A stretch of DNA of 64,000 nucleotides, taken from positions 558,001-622,000 of the forward strand of contig CAVQOB010000008.1 in NCBI GenBank assembly GCA_963714325.1, written 5' to 3'. The stretch comes from CAVQOB01 sp963714325 (GTDB lineage Bacteria > Pseudomonadota > Alphaproteobacteria > Rhizobiales > Hyphomicrobiaceae). Below are positions 18,024 to 28,905 of this stretch, one piece after another (the stretch's first letter is position 1; every line of letters starts with the position of its first letter). The position numbers were made by a program, and so were the translations under genes. The notes beneath the pieces are model-generated. The model made no database searches and had not been told where the DNA came from. It saw only the letters and a list, made by a program, of their open reading frames with translations.

Positions 18024-18747
18024 CTAGTTGGCGAGCGGATTGTCACGACAACCGCCATAGAACACCAAGTTGATCTGCTTTGCCTGGACCGACCGCGCAA
18101 TGATGCCCAGCTCCAGTGCGCGCTGCGGCAATGCCGCATTGCGTTCAGCGATGGGATAGTCGCCCGGCAACAGGAAGACCTTGTTGTTCACCTCGAACTC
18201 CATGCCCCGTCGTGTAAATGATCGATGCGTCCTGCGTCTTTGATTCTTGCGCGAAACGTGCAAGCCGCGCTTGCATCTCGCTCAAGCTGAGATCCAAGGC
18301 AACGTTCGTGACGAAGCCCGCCTGTTTCAGCGCCTCGGCGACGCGTTCGGCGTCATGTTTTGCGCCGGGCAACGACTGCGCACCACCGCTCCGGCTGTAG
18401 TCGGAAACGACAAGCACGAGCGCACGTCGGCGCTCGCCAACCCGTGCTGGCAAAATCGACCAGGGCGTTCGCGGCCGACTGACGGGCGCATCAGCCGACT
18501 GAAACCCACCGCTCTTCTGCAGTGTAAGACGCTTGAGTTCCGACCCCAGGTCGGTCAAGTCGGCCCGTGGTCGACGCAAGACTTCAACCAGTGCGCTGGC
18601 AAACGGATTGCCTCCGCCCTCGCCCTGATCCAGCGCCTGCTTGCCACTTTCCGTGGCGTGAAAAATCATCGTCTCCAACGCGCTTGACGCGTGCGCGTCA
18701 GACAGGAGGACGGTGGCAGCGATCGCTAACGTGACGATTAATTTCAT
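18024..18747 (-). pseudogene. secreted caspase-like (peptidase C14) protein with reversed domain order and a frameshift
   Basis: The product starts at MKLIVTLAIAATVLLSDAHA, a signal peptide. Residues ~25-105 (IFHATESGKQALD...GNPFASALVEVL...TPWSIL) resemble the part of C14 caspase-like domains that normally follows the catalytic Cys. Residues ~110 onward (RALVLVVSDYS, SLPGAKHDAERVAEAL, YTTGHG) match the p20-like part that normally comes first. The catalytic His is at about 182. One extra base at 18195 shifts the frame; in the next frame the protein continues EVNNKVFLLPGDYP and ends VFYGGCRDNPLAN with the catalytic Cys at about 233 of 240. Domain order therefore appears circularly permuted. Function is unknown, and as read the gene is broken. 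Confidence 0.75.
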
Positions 18748-18779
18748 TGAACTGATCAATCCTTCTGAGGATTTAAATG

Positions 18780-19592
18780 CTACGTCCCAACCACCAGCGG
18801 TGCGGTGAGGCGGCGCAGTGCGGCGATCACGGAAAGCGCGGTGATCTTGCCGGTAGCGGGGGATTCCGGCGACGGAATGCTGGCGATGGTCATCGTCAGG
18901 TCGGAGGAATCGGATTTGACCTCGATGGTATGGGTGTTGCGCGTGACTGTCGGATCGGCCCAGATTTCGACGCGGGTCTTGTCGGGGCCGATGCCGGCCA
19001 GCGACAGCGCGACGGCAACATTGACGTTGGCCGGGAAGCCGGCGATCGCCTCGCGCGCCGTGCCTTCAAACACCTGCAACGGCTTGGTCAGGCCATCGAC
19101 GGAAATGTCGCGCGCGACGAGCAGCGGCGCACCTTTGAGACCGGCCGGCGGCTTGCGCGTCACGATTTTCACGGATTGGACTTCGCCCTCGGCGACCGCG
19201 CGGACGGCATCGAGGCCGAGCAACGCGCCGGTCGGCACCATGATGCGCGCGCCGGTTTGCCGCGCCAGCTCGACCAGATGCATATGGCTGATCAACTGGC
19301 CAACCGACAGCGGCATAAAGATGCGGCCGCGGGCGATGGTTGCCTCCGCAATCCCACGGAAATGCGCGGCCGGAATGCACTCGACGACGACGTCGGCATG
19401 CTCGGGGAGCGCTGTCAGCGGCACGATACGCGGTTTATTCTTGAAGCCGTCCAGATTGCGCAATGCCTTGGCTTCGTCGCGGGCGGCGATGGCCGTCAGC
19501 GTCAGGCCGGGAATGCTCCCTGCATCGATAGCGCGCGCGACCTTCAATCCGATGGCTCCAAGGCCGGCGATTGCAACGGTGTAGCTGGGCAT
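18780..19592 (-). CDS. nadX: L-aspartate dehydrogenase family protein
   Basis: The start at MPSYTVAIAGLGAIG (19592) is chosen because GAGAG is upstream and the Rossmann strand starts there; the frame is open to 19667. The 270-residue protein has the GLGAIG nucleotide motif, VVECIPAAHFR, VPTGALLGLDA, FPANVNVAVALSLAG and a closing Ala/Leu-rich helix, as in archaeal and bacterial aspartate dehydrogenases (NadX). NadX oxidises L-aspartate to iminoaspartate, which can feed NAD synthesis through NadA, or supports aspartate catabolism. No nadA or nadC is nearby. It is divergent from the transporter gene. Confidence 0.8.
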   Translation of the reverse strand: MPSYTVAIAGLGAIGLKVARAIDAGSIPGLTLTAIAARDEAKALRNLDGFKNKPRIVPLTALPEHADVVVECIPAAHFRGIAEATIARGRIFMPLSVGQLISHMHLVELARQTGARIMVPTGALLGLDAVRAVAEGEVQSVKIVTRKPPAGLKGAPLLVARDISVDGLTKPLQVFEGTAREAIAGFPANVNVAVALSLAGIGPDKTRVEIWADPTVTRNTHTIEVKSDSSDLTMTIASIPSPESPATGKITALSVIAALRRLTAPLVVGT

Positions 19593-19696
19593 TGGCAACT
19601 CTCTGGCCGTTTTGAAACGGGAGCGGATCGCCTGCGATTGACGCTCCTGGCCTATGCCCCTACACAATCAGGTCGGGCGATGCAATGCGCGCCACG

Positions 19697-19713
19697 GCAA
19701 CATGCCATGTTGC
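19697..19713 (+). promoter_or_regulatory. palindrome in the divergent nadX-transporter region, candidate operator
   Basis: A perfect inverted repeat GCAACAT-GCC-ATGTTGC lies 27 bases before the transporter ATG. A second, shorter palindrome (CCGTTT-TG-AAACGG, 19607-19620) lies just upstream of nadX. Both are candidate protein-binding sites. Confidence 0.4.
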
Positions 19714-19740
19714 AGGCCGCAATGACGGGGGAAGTTCACG

Positions 19741-21120
19741 ATGTTGCAAATTCTCAAAGGGCTGATGCGCCCTGTCACCGGTTGCGGCGTACTGCTGGTC
19801 ATTTCGGTCACGAGTTCACCGGCCTGGGCGGCGGCTGGTGACCCAATCATGGTCTCCGGCATTCCCGTCGATTTCATTCTGTTCGCGCTGACACTGCTCG
19901 GCGTCGCGCTGTTCCATCATCACACCTTCTATGTCGCACTGACGGGGTTGGTGGCGATCACCGCCTACAAGTTGCTGTTCACCGGCTTCAAGACCGGGAT
20001 GGGTTTGGCAGGTCTCATCGGCCATATCGAACACGAATGGGTGGTGCTGGCCAATCTGTTCCTGCTGCTGATGGGCTTCGCTCTCCTGGCGCGCCACTTT
20101 GAGAAGAGCGGCATTCCCGACGTGATGCCGGCGCTGTTACCGGATGACTGGAAGGGCGCTTTCCTGATGCTGGCGATCGTTTTCGTGCTTTCGAGCTTCC
20201 TCGACAACATTGCCGCGGCATTGATCGGCGGTACGATGGCGATCAAACTGTTCAACAACAAGGTGCATATCGGCTACATCGCAGCACTCGTCGCTGCGTC
20301 GAATGCCGGCGGATCATTCAGCGTGGTTGGTGACACGACCACGACGATGATGTGGATTGATGGCGTCTCGCCACTGAGCGTGGTCGACGCTTTTGTCGCG
20401 GCGATCGTTGCGCTGTTCGTTTGCGGTATCCCGGCAGCGATCCAACAGCAGCGCTTTTCGCCGATTGCCAAGAATGCTGAACCCGGTGCCAAGGTCGACT
20501 GGACGCGTGTGTTCATCGTGCTGTCTATCCTAGCGGTTGCTATTCTTGCGAACGTCTGGGCGAACGTGCGCGTGCCCTGGCTGCTCGATGCGCTGCCGGT
20601 GATCGGCCTTGGCGTGTGGGTGGCGATCCTGCTGACGGCGATGCTGCGGAAACCGGACTGGAACCTGCTGCCGGAGAACTTCAAGGGCACGATTTTCCTG
20701 CTGGCGCTGGTTACCTGCGCGTCAATGATGCCGGTCGAAAAGTTGCCGGCCGCCTCCTGGTCGACGGCATTGGGGCTCGGTTTCGTCTCGGCAGTGTTTG
20801 ACAACATTCCGCTGACGGCGCTGGCGTTGAAGCAGGGCGGCTATGACTGGGGCTTCCTCGCCTACGCGGTCGGCTTCGGCGGCTCGATGTTGTGGTTCGG
20901 ATCATCGGCCGGCGTCGCCATTTCCAACATGTTCCCCGAGAGCAAAAATGCCGTCCGCTGGCTGATCGGTGGCTGGCATGTCGTGCTCGCCTATGTCGTC
21001 GGCTTCTTCGTCATGCTCGCCGTGCTCGGCTGGCGACCCGATGCGCCGCACAAACGCCGCGCCGCGTTCGAGCCGCCGGTGGTGGGGGCGATCGTCTCGC
21101 TGATGCAGCCCGGGCGCTGA
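19741..21120 (+). CDS. ArsB/NhaD/SLC13-type ion transporter (probable sodium:proton antiporter)
   Basis: A 459-residue membrane protein with about eleven to twelve hydrophobic segments. It has two pseudo-repeats, marked by SSFLDNIAAALIGGTMA and SAVFDNIPLTALAL, each with the DN pair found in NhaD/ArsB-type carriers. SNAGGSFSVVGDTTTTMMW is also typical of the superfamily (compare NAGGxxxxxGDxTT). It probably exchanges sodium or another ion for protons across the inner membrane. GGGGGAAGTTCACG precedes the ATG. It is divergent from nadX; the shared intergenic palindrome may coordinate both. Confidence 0.85.
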   Translation: MLQILKGLMRPVTGCGVLLVISVTSSPAWAAAGDPIMVSGIPVDFILFALTLLGVALFHHHTFYVALTGLVAITAYKLLFTGFKTGMGLAGLIGHIEHEWVVLANLFLLLMGFALLARHFEKSGIPDVMPALLPDDWKGAFLMLAIVFVLSSFLDNIAAALIGGTMAIKLFNNKVHIGYIAALVAASNAGGSFSVVGDTTTTMMWIDGVSPLSVVDAFVAAIVALFVCGIPAAIQQQRFSPIAKNAEPGAKVDWTRVFIVLSILAVAILANVWANVRVPWLLDALPVIGLGVWVAILLTAMLRKPDWNLLPENFKGTIFLLALVTCASMMPVEKLPAASWSTALGLGFVSAVFDNIPLTALALKQGGYDWGFLAYAVGFGGSMLWFGSSAGVAISNMFPESKNAVRWLIGGWHVVLAYVVGFFVMLAVLGWRPDAPHKRRAAFEPPVVGAIVSLMQPGR

Positions 21121-21240
21121 TGCCGCAAACAAGGAGAGTTCATCGGCGCTGGTGATTCGGTTGTCGGCTGCACTTTTCTAATAGCGCCATCGCGCGTGTT
21201 GACCGCCCGTGTTCTACGGACTCAACAGCCCAAACAAAAG

Positions 21241-21266
21241 TGAACGCCGTATAAATACATCGTTCA
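21241..21266. promoter_or_regulatory. inverted repeat upstream of the Lys/Glu-repeat peptide gene
   Basis: TGAACG and CGTTCA form a perfect 6-base inverted repeat with 14 A/T-rich bases between, 127 bases before the gene start. It also resembles an EcfG-type promoter with a mismatch and a short spacer, so its role is uncertain. Confidence 0.25.
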
Positions 21267-21392
21267 GTTCTGATTAACCGCAGATTTACTAAAACAGTCT
21301 CGTCGTCAAGCGCGGCTCGCCCGGCGAAATCAAGGCGGACAGAGCAAGCGGGGGCGGCGGTCATTTCAACCCCAGATCATAGGATGGCAGCC

Positions 21393-21632
21393 ATGTTTTC
21401 CTTTTTCACCAAGTCAGTCGCTCCCTTCGCCGTCGCCTGTGCCGTTTTCGCCGCCGCGTCACTGACAACAGTCACCACCGCCAGCGCGCATTCCAAGAAG
21501 GTCGAGGTCGCCACCGACGCTAAATTCGACAAGAAAGAGCCGGTCAAGTTTGAGAAATTCGAAAAGGCCGAGAAGGTCGAAAAATTCGAAAAAGTTGAAA
21601 AATTCGAGGACAAGAAAGACTGGAAGAAGTGA
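21393..21632 (+). CDS. small secreted Lys/Glu-repeat protein
   Basis: The start at ATG 21393 (MFSFFTKSVAPFAV) is preferred to 21384 because AGGA lies 8 bases upstream. The 79-residue product has a signal peptide ending near TASAHS. The mature part is almost wholly made of (K-[FV]-E-K) blocks: EPVKFEKFEKAEKVEKFEK (cut here), ending DKKDWKK. A strongly charged, probably helical or disordered periplasmic peptide results. No family was recognised. It is followed by an intrinsic terminator, so it is likely a single-gene transcript. Confidence 0.65.
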   Translation: MFSFFTKSVAPFAVACAVFAAASLTTVTTASAHSKKVEVATDAKFDKKEPVKFEKFEKAEKVEKFEKVEKFEDKKDWKK

Positions 21633-21730
21633 CACCAAGAAGCACCCGCTAAGCTGCCGCGTCGCTCACGTTCCACACGCTGGCAACATGGAAGCTCGTA
21701 ACATTCCAGCCCCCCAAAGCACCTCCAACG

Positions 21731-21766
21731 GCGCCATCCCTCCCCCGGATCGGCGCTGTTTTTTTT
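21731..21766 (+). terminator. intrinsic terminator after the Lys/Glu-repeat peptide gene
   Basis: GCGCCATCC pairs with GGAT-C-GGCGC (one bulged C) and is followed by TGTTTTTTTT. This is a convincing Rho-independent terminator on the plus strand, about 100 bases past the stop. Confidence 0.75.
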
Positions 21767-21809
21767 GTTCTTTTTTGCGCCATCAGCTGCCCACCAGCCG
21801 CCGCCGCGG

Positions 21810-22484
21810 TTATTTACCGAGCAGCTTTTTTGCTGCGCGCTCAATCTCTGCAGGATCGAACTTCCAATTCTGCACAAGGTGTTTGGGGTGCAGCCGGGCG
21901 TTGAGGCAGTTGAGATGGCACCAGGCACCACGCCGCATCGCGGCCTCGACTTCGCCAGCCCCCATCTCGGTAATATCAAACAGAAATAGGTCCGAGGGCT
22001 CAATCGCCCCGTTACAAAAACTACAGGTCTGCTGGACCGGCTTGGTCTTTGAGGCTTTGCGCTTCGACGACGATTTGGCAGGCTTGACGGATTGCGGTGG
22101 CGGGCCAAGCCTCGCGATGAGCGAGGTGATCGCGCGGTTGAAGGGTGCTGCATCGCTTTCGGCCCAGAGCGTGGTCAACTCCGAATGGCGCAAGACGCGA
22201 GAGACGGCGTCGCGCGCGGCGTCGACGAGGGTAGAGTCCGGGCGACCGAACGCTGCGACGCATGTCCTGGTCTTGCCTGGCATATCGGCGGCGGGTTGGC
22301 CCAACATGCAAGCGACGCATTCGGCGGCGGCTAGAATGCATTGCGCAACGTCGACATCGAGTTCGGTCAACGGGTCCTTCGGCAGCGCTGCGAATGCGGC
22401 CGCGATGTCACCGACTTTGGTGACGCCCGAGACGAAATCCGCCGCCGTGTCGTTCTCGAAACTACCACCGCCCCAGGCACCCAT
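21810..22484 (-). CDS. DUF4259 protein with a C-terminal zinc-ribbon-like domain
   Basis: The start MGAWGGGSFENDTAADFV (22484) is the DUF4259 signature and has GGAGG upstream; the frame is open to 22517. The first ~130 of 224 residues are DUF4259-like. A Lys/Ser-rich linker follows (KPAKSSSKRKASKTKP), then CSFCNGAI and WCHLNC about 40 residues apart, a likely zinc site. The end resembles a short helical cap. DUF4259 has no known function. The fusion to a zinc-binding module is not one I recognise. It is convergent with the small secreted peptide gene. Confidence 0.75.
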   Translation of the reverse strand: MGAWGGGSFENDTAADFVSGVTKVGDIAAAFAALPKDPLTELDVDVAQCILAAAECVACMLGQPAADMPGKTRTCVAAFGRPDSTLVDAARDAVSRVLRHSELTTLWAESDAAPFNRAITSLIARLGPPPQSVKPAKSSSKRKASKTKPVQQTCSFCNGAIEPSDLFLFDITEMGAGEVEAAMRRGAWCHLNCLNARLHPKHLVQNWKFDPAEIERAAKKLLGK

Positions 22485-22527
22485 TGTGAGTCCTCCGCTG
22501 GTCGCGTTTTGTCGCAAGGCTGGACTT

Positions 22528-22533
22528 TTGACA
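22528..22533 (+). promoter_or_regulatory. possible -35 element upstream of the small basic protein gene
   Basis: TTGACA at 22528 is followed, at about the right distance, by a poor -10 (around 22551-22560). It points toward the gene pair at 22696. Weak evidence. Confidence 0.2.
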
Positions 22534-22695
22534 AATTGTTAACCACATTCCTCTGTACTGATCTGTCCATAACATCTTCCGGTGTTGCACAGGCGCACCG
22601 CAGTGGTGGAATTTGGCCGAGCATTCTTTGAAATGCTGGCGGAAGACGGGCGAATAACTTCAAGTTGTAGCAGATGCGTCAGGACTTAGCGGAAC

Positions 22696-22965
22696 ATGGC
22701 GAATAAGAAAAAACATCGGGTTGTGCTGAAGCCGGTTTTTCTGGATTCAGAACCGCGCTCGCAGATCAGCGACGCCGAAATTGACGCGGCGATCGTGCGC
22801 TTCTTGCGCCGTGAGGAACTTGCTGGATCCCGCGGCATCGTAGCCGGACAGATTGTTGTGGCGAAGAGAAAGCGTTCGAATGACCGTGGATGGGTGACCG
22901 CCAAACACATAAAGAAGGCTTCCAGTGGCAAGCGTTCCAAGGCAAGCCGCGCGCACGCGAGCTGA
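22696..22965 (+). CDS. small Lys/Arg-rich protein, first gene of a two-gene unit
   Basis: An 89-residue protein (MANKKKHRVVLKPVF...) with a short acidic-helical segment (ISDAEIDAAIVRFLRREEL) and very basic ends. No family was recognised. Its 3' end overlaps the start of the next gene by 41 bases, so the two are probably translated together. It may be a nucleic-acid-binding partner of the downstream protein; this is inference only. Confidence 0.55.
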   Translation: MANKKKHRVVLKPVFLDSEPRSQISDAEIDAAIVRFLRREELAGSRGIVAGQIVVAKRKRSNDRGWVTAKHIKKASSGKRSKASRAHAS

Positions 22966-23620
22966 CGTAGCGACACGCCGACGGTCCACTGCATCAAAAT
23001 CACAACCTCGAAATTATAGTAAATCGGTTTTCATCAACTGCCCGTTCGATACCAAGTTCGAACCCATCTTCGATGCATTCGTCTTTACGATCATCGACTG
23101 CGGGTTCGTAGTGCGCTGCGCGCTTGAGGTCGACAATGGCGCGCAGATCCGCTTCGAAAAGATCGTTACGATCATCAGCCAATGTGCATTGTCGGTGCAT
23201 GACCTGTCCCGCACGCAAATCGATCGCAAGACGCGACTGCCGCGGTTCAACATGCCGTTGGAGCTCGGGCTCTTCCTCGGTGCGTTGCGTTTCGGGAGTG
23301 GTCGCGACAAGCGCAAGTCTTGCATCATTTTCGACACAGAACGCTATCGGTACCGGAATTTCATCTCGGACATTGCAGGGCAGGATATCAAGGGCCACGG
23401 CGACGTCCCGAAAAGCGCCATCCCGCAATTGCGGAACTGGCTCTCACATCACGCACGCGACGTCGAAGTTCCAAGTGGCGTTACAATTGTCGGGCGCTTT
23501 CAACGGTTCAAACGCACTTTGCCGAAGTTGTGCCAAGAAAATGGCTGGGACCATCGGAAACTCGAATTTCATGAACGCGTCCGCCTGATCAATCACTGGA
23601 TCGCGCAAGTCGCGCCCTGA
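22925..23620 (+). CDS. conserved protein with possible TIR/nucleoside deoxyribosyltransferase-like fold
   Basis: A 231-residue protein starting at GTG 22925 (AAGAAGG 6 bases upstream). After a basic N-terminus it shows SVFINCPFDTKFEPIFDAF, CGFVVRCALEVDNG, IEKI-like FEKIVTIISQC, SVHDLSRTQID and FNMPLELGLFLGALRFG. This block pattern belongs to a widespread family of uncharacterised bacterial proteins. The order of strands, and the Glu in MPLELG, recall nucleoside deoxyribosyltransferases and TIR domains, some of which are NAD-degrading defence effectors. That relation is inferred from pattern only. It is coupled to the small basic gene upstream and convergent with polA. Confidence 0.65.
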   Translation: MASVPRQAARTRADVATRRRSTASKSQPRNYSKSVFINCPFDTKFEPIFDAFVFTIIDCGFVVRCALEVDNGAQIRFEKIVTIISQCALSVHDLSRTQIDRKTRLPRFNMPLELGLFLGALRFGSGRDKRKSCIIFDTERYRYRNFISDIAGQDIKGHGDVPKSAIPQLRNWLSHHARDVEVPSGVTIVGRFQRFKRTLPKLCQENGWDHRKLEFHERVRLINHWIAQVAP

Positions 23621-23641
23621 TGGTTGTGGACATATCCGCGC

Positions 23642-26629
<2,988 letters not shown>

Positions 26630-26937
26630 GGGGCCTCGGCAGTGAGCAGCGCTGCGGCACTATAGGTGCAGCGCCGACTACGGTCAGCCGGGAAAAGCCG
26701 CTCTTGCCCGTCGCGATACCGCCCAGTGACTAGCCTGGATTGGATCAAATTGTGTCGAGATTGTGCAGATTTTATGTCGATCAGACGGCATGAGGCGTGC
26801 GCACCTGACCAAAACCCAGCGCTGACTATGCCAATCCTGGACAACGCCAGCCGAAGCGCGCGATGTCTTTGACAAGAGCCGGCATTTGCGCGAGGTTGGA
26901 TCCGGGAACAGGGTGGGTGAGAGTTTTGCGTATCGCC

Positions 26938-27717
26938 ATGCGTTACGACACGGGGGTCGCCGGAGCGTCGTCATATGGGGCATTGGTCCCCGTGACGGCA
27001 GGATCGGGCATCAGCACCAGAGAGACGAACGGTCTGTCGTCCGGAAGGGACGAGTGGATCGCCTATGAGTTCGGCCGAATGCGCGCCGACCTGCGGTTGA
27101 CCGTTCCGGCCCTGGCGCGCCGCATCGGTACGGATGTTTCGGTGATCAACAATTTCGAAAGTGGTGCGACCGACCTCCTGCCGCCGTGGCAGGAGACGGT
27201 TCGGATCGTCGAGGGCTACGCGATGATGCTTGGCACCGATCCGAGCCGGATATTGTCGCGGCTGCTGATCAGCCAACCGGTGGCGCCCGGCCGCGCCGAT
27301 CCAACGCATCGTGCCGGCGCCTTGCCAATCCCGGCTCTGCCGGATGCGGCGGCCTATCATGGCCCTTACGGCGATCAAACCCGCGCATCGACAGCCGGGG
27401 CGCGTGCGCCTGTCGCAAGGAATGACAGCGACGACGATGGCCAGCGCCGGACGCGCCGCCGCCGGCGTTCGCGGCGCTTATTCGCGTTGAGCGCGCCAGT
27501 GGCCGTCATTGTGGCGCTGGCCTGGTGGGCACAATCGTCGCCGCGCGCGATGTACAATCTGGCACATGCCATGCCGGCGGCCCTGCAGTCGCCGATGCTG
27601 GCAAGCGCCAATTTCCTGGTGATGCGCGTTGCACCCAGCCGCGACGGGTTGCGCTGGATCGATGTCGATGATCCCCGCGTCCGCAAGGCCGATAAATTGC
27701 GCTCGGCTGGCCGTTAA
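26938..27717 (+). CDS. RodZ-like HTH protein with one membrane segment
   Basis: The ATG at 26938 (MRYDTGVAG) is chosen over 26863; neither has a clear ribosome binding site. A helix-turn-helix of the Cro/RodZ type lies at about residues 45-90 (RMRADLRLTVPALARRIG, then SVINNFESG). A long Arg-rich linker with RRTRRRRRSRR precedes a membrane segment (LFALSAPVAVIVALAWWA), and a short periplasmic tail follows. RodZ proteins link the MreB cytoskeleton to the membrane. This one is shorter and its periplasmic part is small, so it is better described as RodZ-like. It directly precedes prfA. Confidence 0.7.
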   Translation: MRYDTGVAGASSYGALVPVTAGSGISTRETNGLSSGRDEWIAYEFGRMRADLRLTVPALARRIGTDVSVINNFESGATDLLPPWQETVRIVEGYAMMLGTDPSRILSRLLISQPVAPGRADPTHRAGALPIPALPDAAAYHGPYGDQTRASTAGARAPVARNDSDDDGQRRTRRRRRSRRLFALSAPVAVIVALAWWAQSSPRAMYNLAHAMPAALQSPMLASANFLVMRVAPSRDGLRWIDVDDPRVRKADKLRSAGR

Positions 27718-27816
27718 GCTACACCGTTCCGCACAATGATCCAGGCCGGCTGCGGGCGCGTTCCGCAGGACCGCCGGGGCGATTGCTCTCACGTTCAAAT
27801 GGCATTCCAAAGCGCA

Positions 27817-28905
27817 ATGACGACAATTCCGGCCGAAAAACTCGATAAGCTGATCGCGCGCTGGGAGACGATCCAGAGCGAGCTCAATGCCGGCCCGCCG
27901 CAGTCGGTCTTTGTGCAGCTTTCAAAGGAATTTGCCGAACTCGATCCGGTCGTCAAAACGATCCAGGCGCTACGCGCAACGGAGAACGAAAGCACCGATC
28001 TGCGCCAGTTGATCAGCGATCCCGCCGCCGACTCGGAGATGCTGGCGATGGCGCGCGAGGAGTTGACGTCGCTCGACGCGCGGCATGCCGAACTCGCCGC
28101 CGCCATGCAGAAACATCTGCTGCCGAAGGATGCGGCGGACGAAAAGAGCGCCATTCTCGAAGTGCGAGCGGGGACCGGCGGGGATGAGGCAGCCTTATTC
28201 GCTGCGGATTTGTTCCGCATGTACGCGCGGTATGCCGAACTCCACGGCTGGAAAACCGAGATCGTCTCGGAAAGCGAGAGCGCGCTCGGCGGTTACAAGG
28301 AAGTGATCGCGATGATCACCGGCAAGGGCGTCTTCGCGCGGCTGAAGTTCGAGTCCGGCGTGCATCGCGTGCAGCGTGTGCCGGCAACCGAAACGGCAGG
28401 GCGCATTCATACCTCCGCAGCAACGGTCGCGGTGCTGCCCGAAGCCGAGGAAGTTGATCTGGTGCTGCGGCCGGAGGATATCCGCATCGACACGATGCGC
28501 TCCAGCGGACCCGGCGGCCAGAACGTCAACAAGACCGAGTCGGCGGTTCGGATTACGCATCTGCCGACCGGGGTGATGGTGGTGGCGGCAGAAAAATCGC
28601 AGCACCAGAACCGCCGTTCGGCGATGGGTGTGTTGCGTTCCAGGCTCTACGAACTGGAGCGGCAGAAACTCGCCGACGAGCGCGCCGCCAGTCGCAAGGG
28701 GCAAGTCGGCTCCGGCGACCGATCGGAACGCATTCGGACCTATAGCTTTCCGCAAGGCCGCATCACCGATCACCGCATCGGCTTGACACTGTACAAGCTT
28801 GAGCAGGTGCTGGAAGGCAATGATCTCGACGAGATCATCGATGCCTTGGTCGCCGATCATCAGGCGACGCTTCTGGCAGCCATGGACGGCCATGGCGCAA
28901 ACTGA
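27817..28905 (+). CDS. prfA: peptide chain release factor 1
   Basis: The start MTTIPAEKLDKLIAR (27817) matches the usual RF1 N-terminus; an upstream ATG at 27799 is in frame. The 362-residue protein has the RF1 codon-recognition PAT motif (RVPATETAGRIHTS, about 189-191) and the catalytic GGQ in SSGPGGQNVNKTES at about 233. It reads UAA and UAG. Its 3' end overlaps prmC, whose product methylates the GGQ glutamine, so the pair is a functional operon. Confidence 0.97.
   Translation: MTTIPAEKLDKLIARWETIQSELNAGPPQSVFVQLSKEFAELDPVVKTIQALRATENESTDLRQLISDPAADSEMLAMAREELTSLDARHAELAAAMQKHLLPKDAADEKSAILEVRAGTGGDEAALFAADLFRMYARYAELHGWKTEIVSESESALGGYKEVIAMITGKGVFARLKFESGVHRVQRVPATETAGRIHTSAATVAVLPEAEEVDLVLRPEDIRIDTMRSSGPGGQNVNKTESAVRITHLPTGVMVVAAEKSQHQNRRSAMGVLRSRLYELERQKLADERAASRKGQVGSGDRSERIRTYSFPQGRITDHRIGLTLYKLEQVLEGNDLDEIIDALVADHQATLLAAMDGHGAN

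Noticed and set aside
21550..22542. 330-codon plus-strand frame opposite the DUF4259 gene
   Set aside because: It begins inside the Lys/Glu-repeat gene, crosses a terminator and is antisense to a gene with recognisable domains.
26630..26937. Possible tRNA or small RNA between polA and the RodZ-like gene
   Set aside because: No cloverleaf or terminator could be drawn from the sequence by eye.
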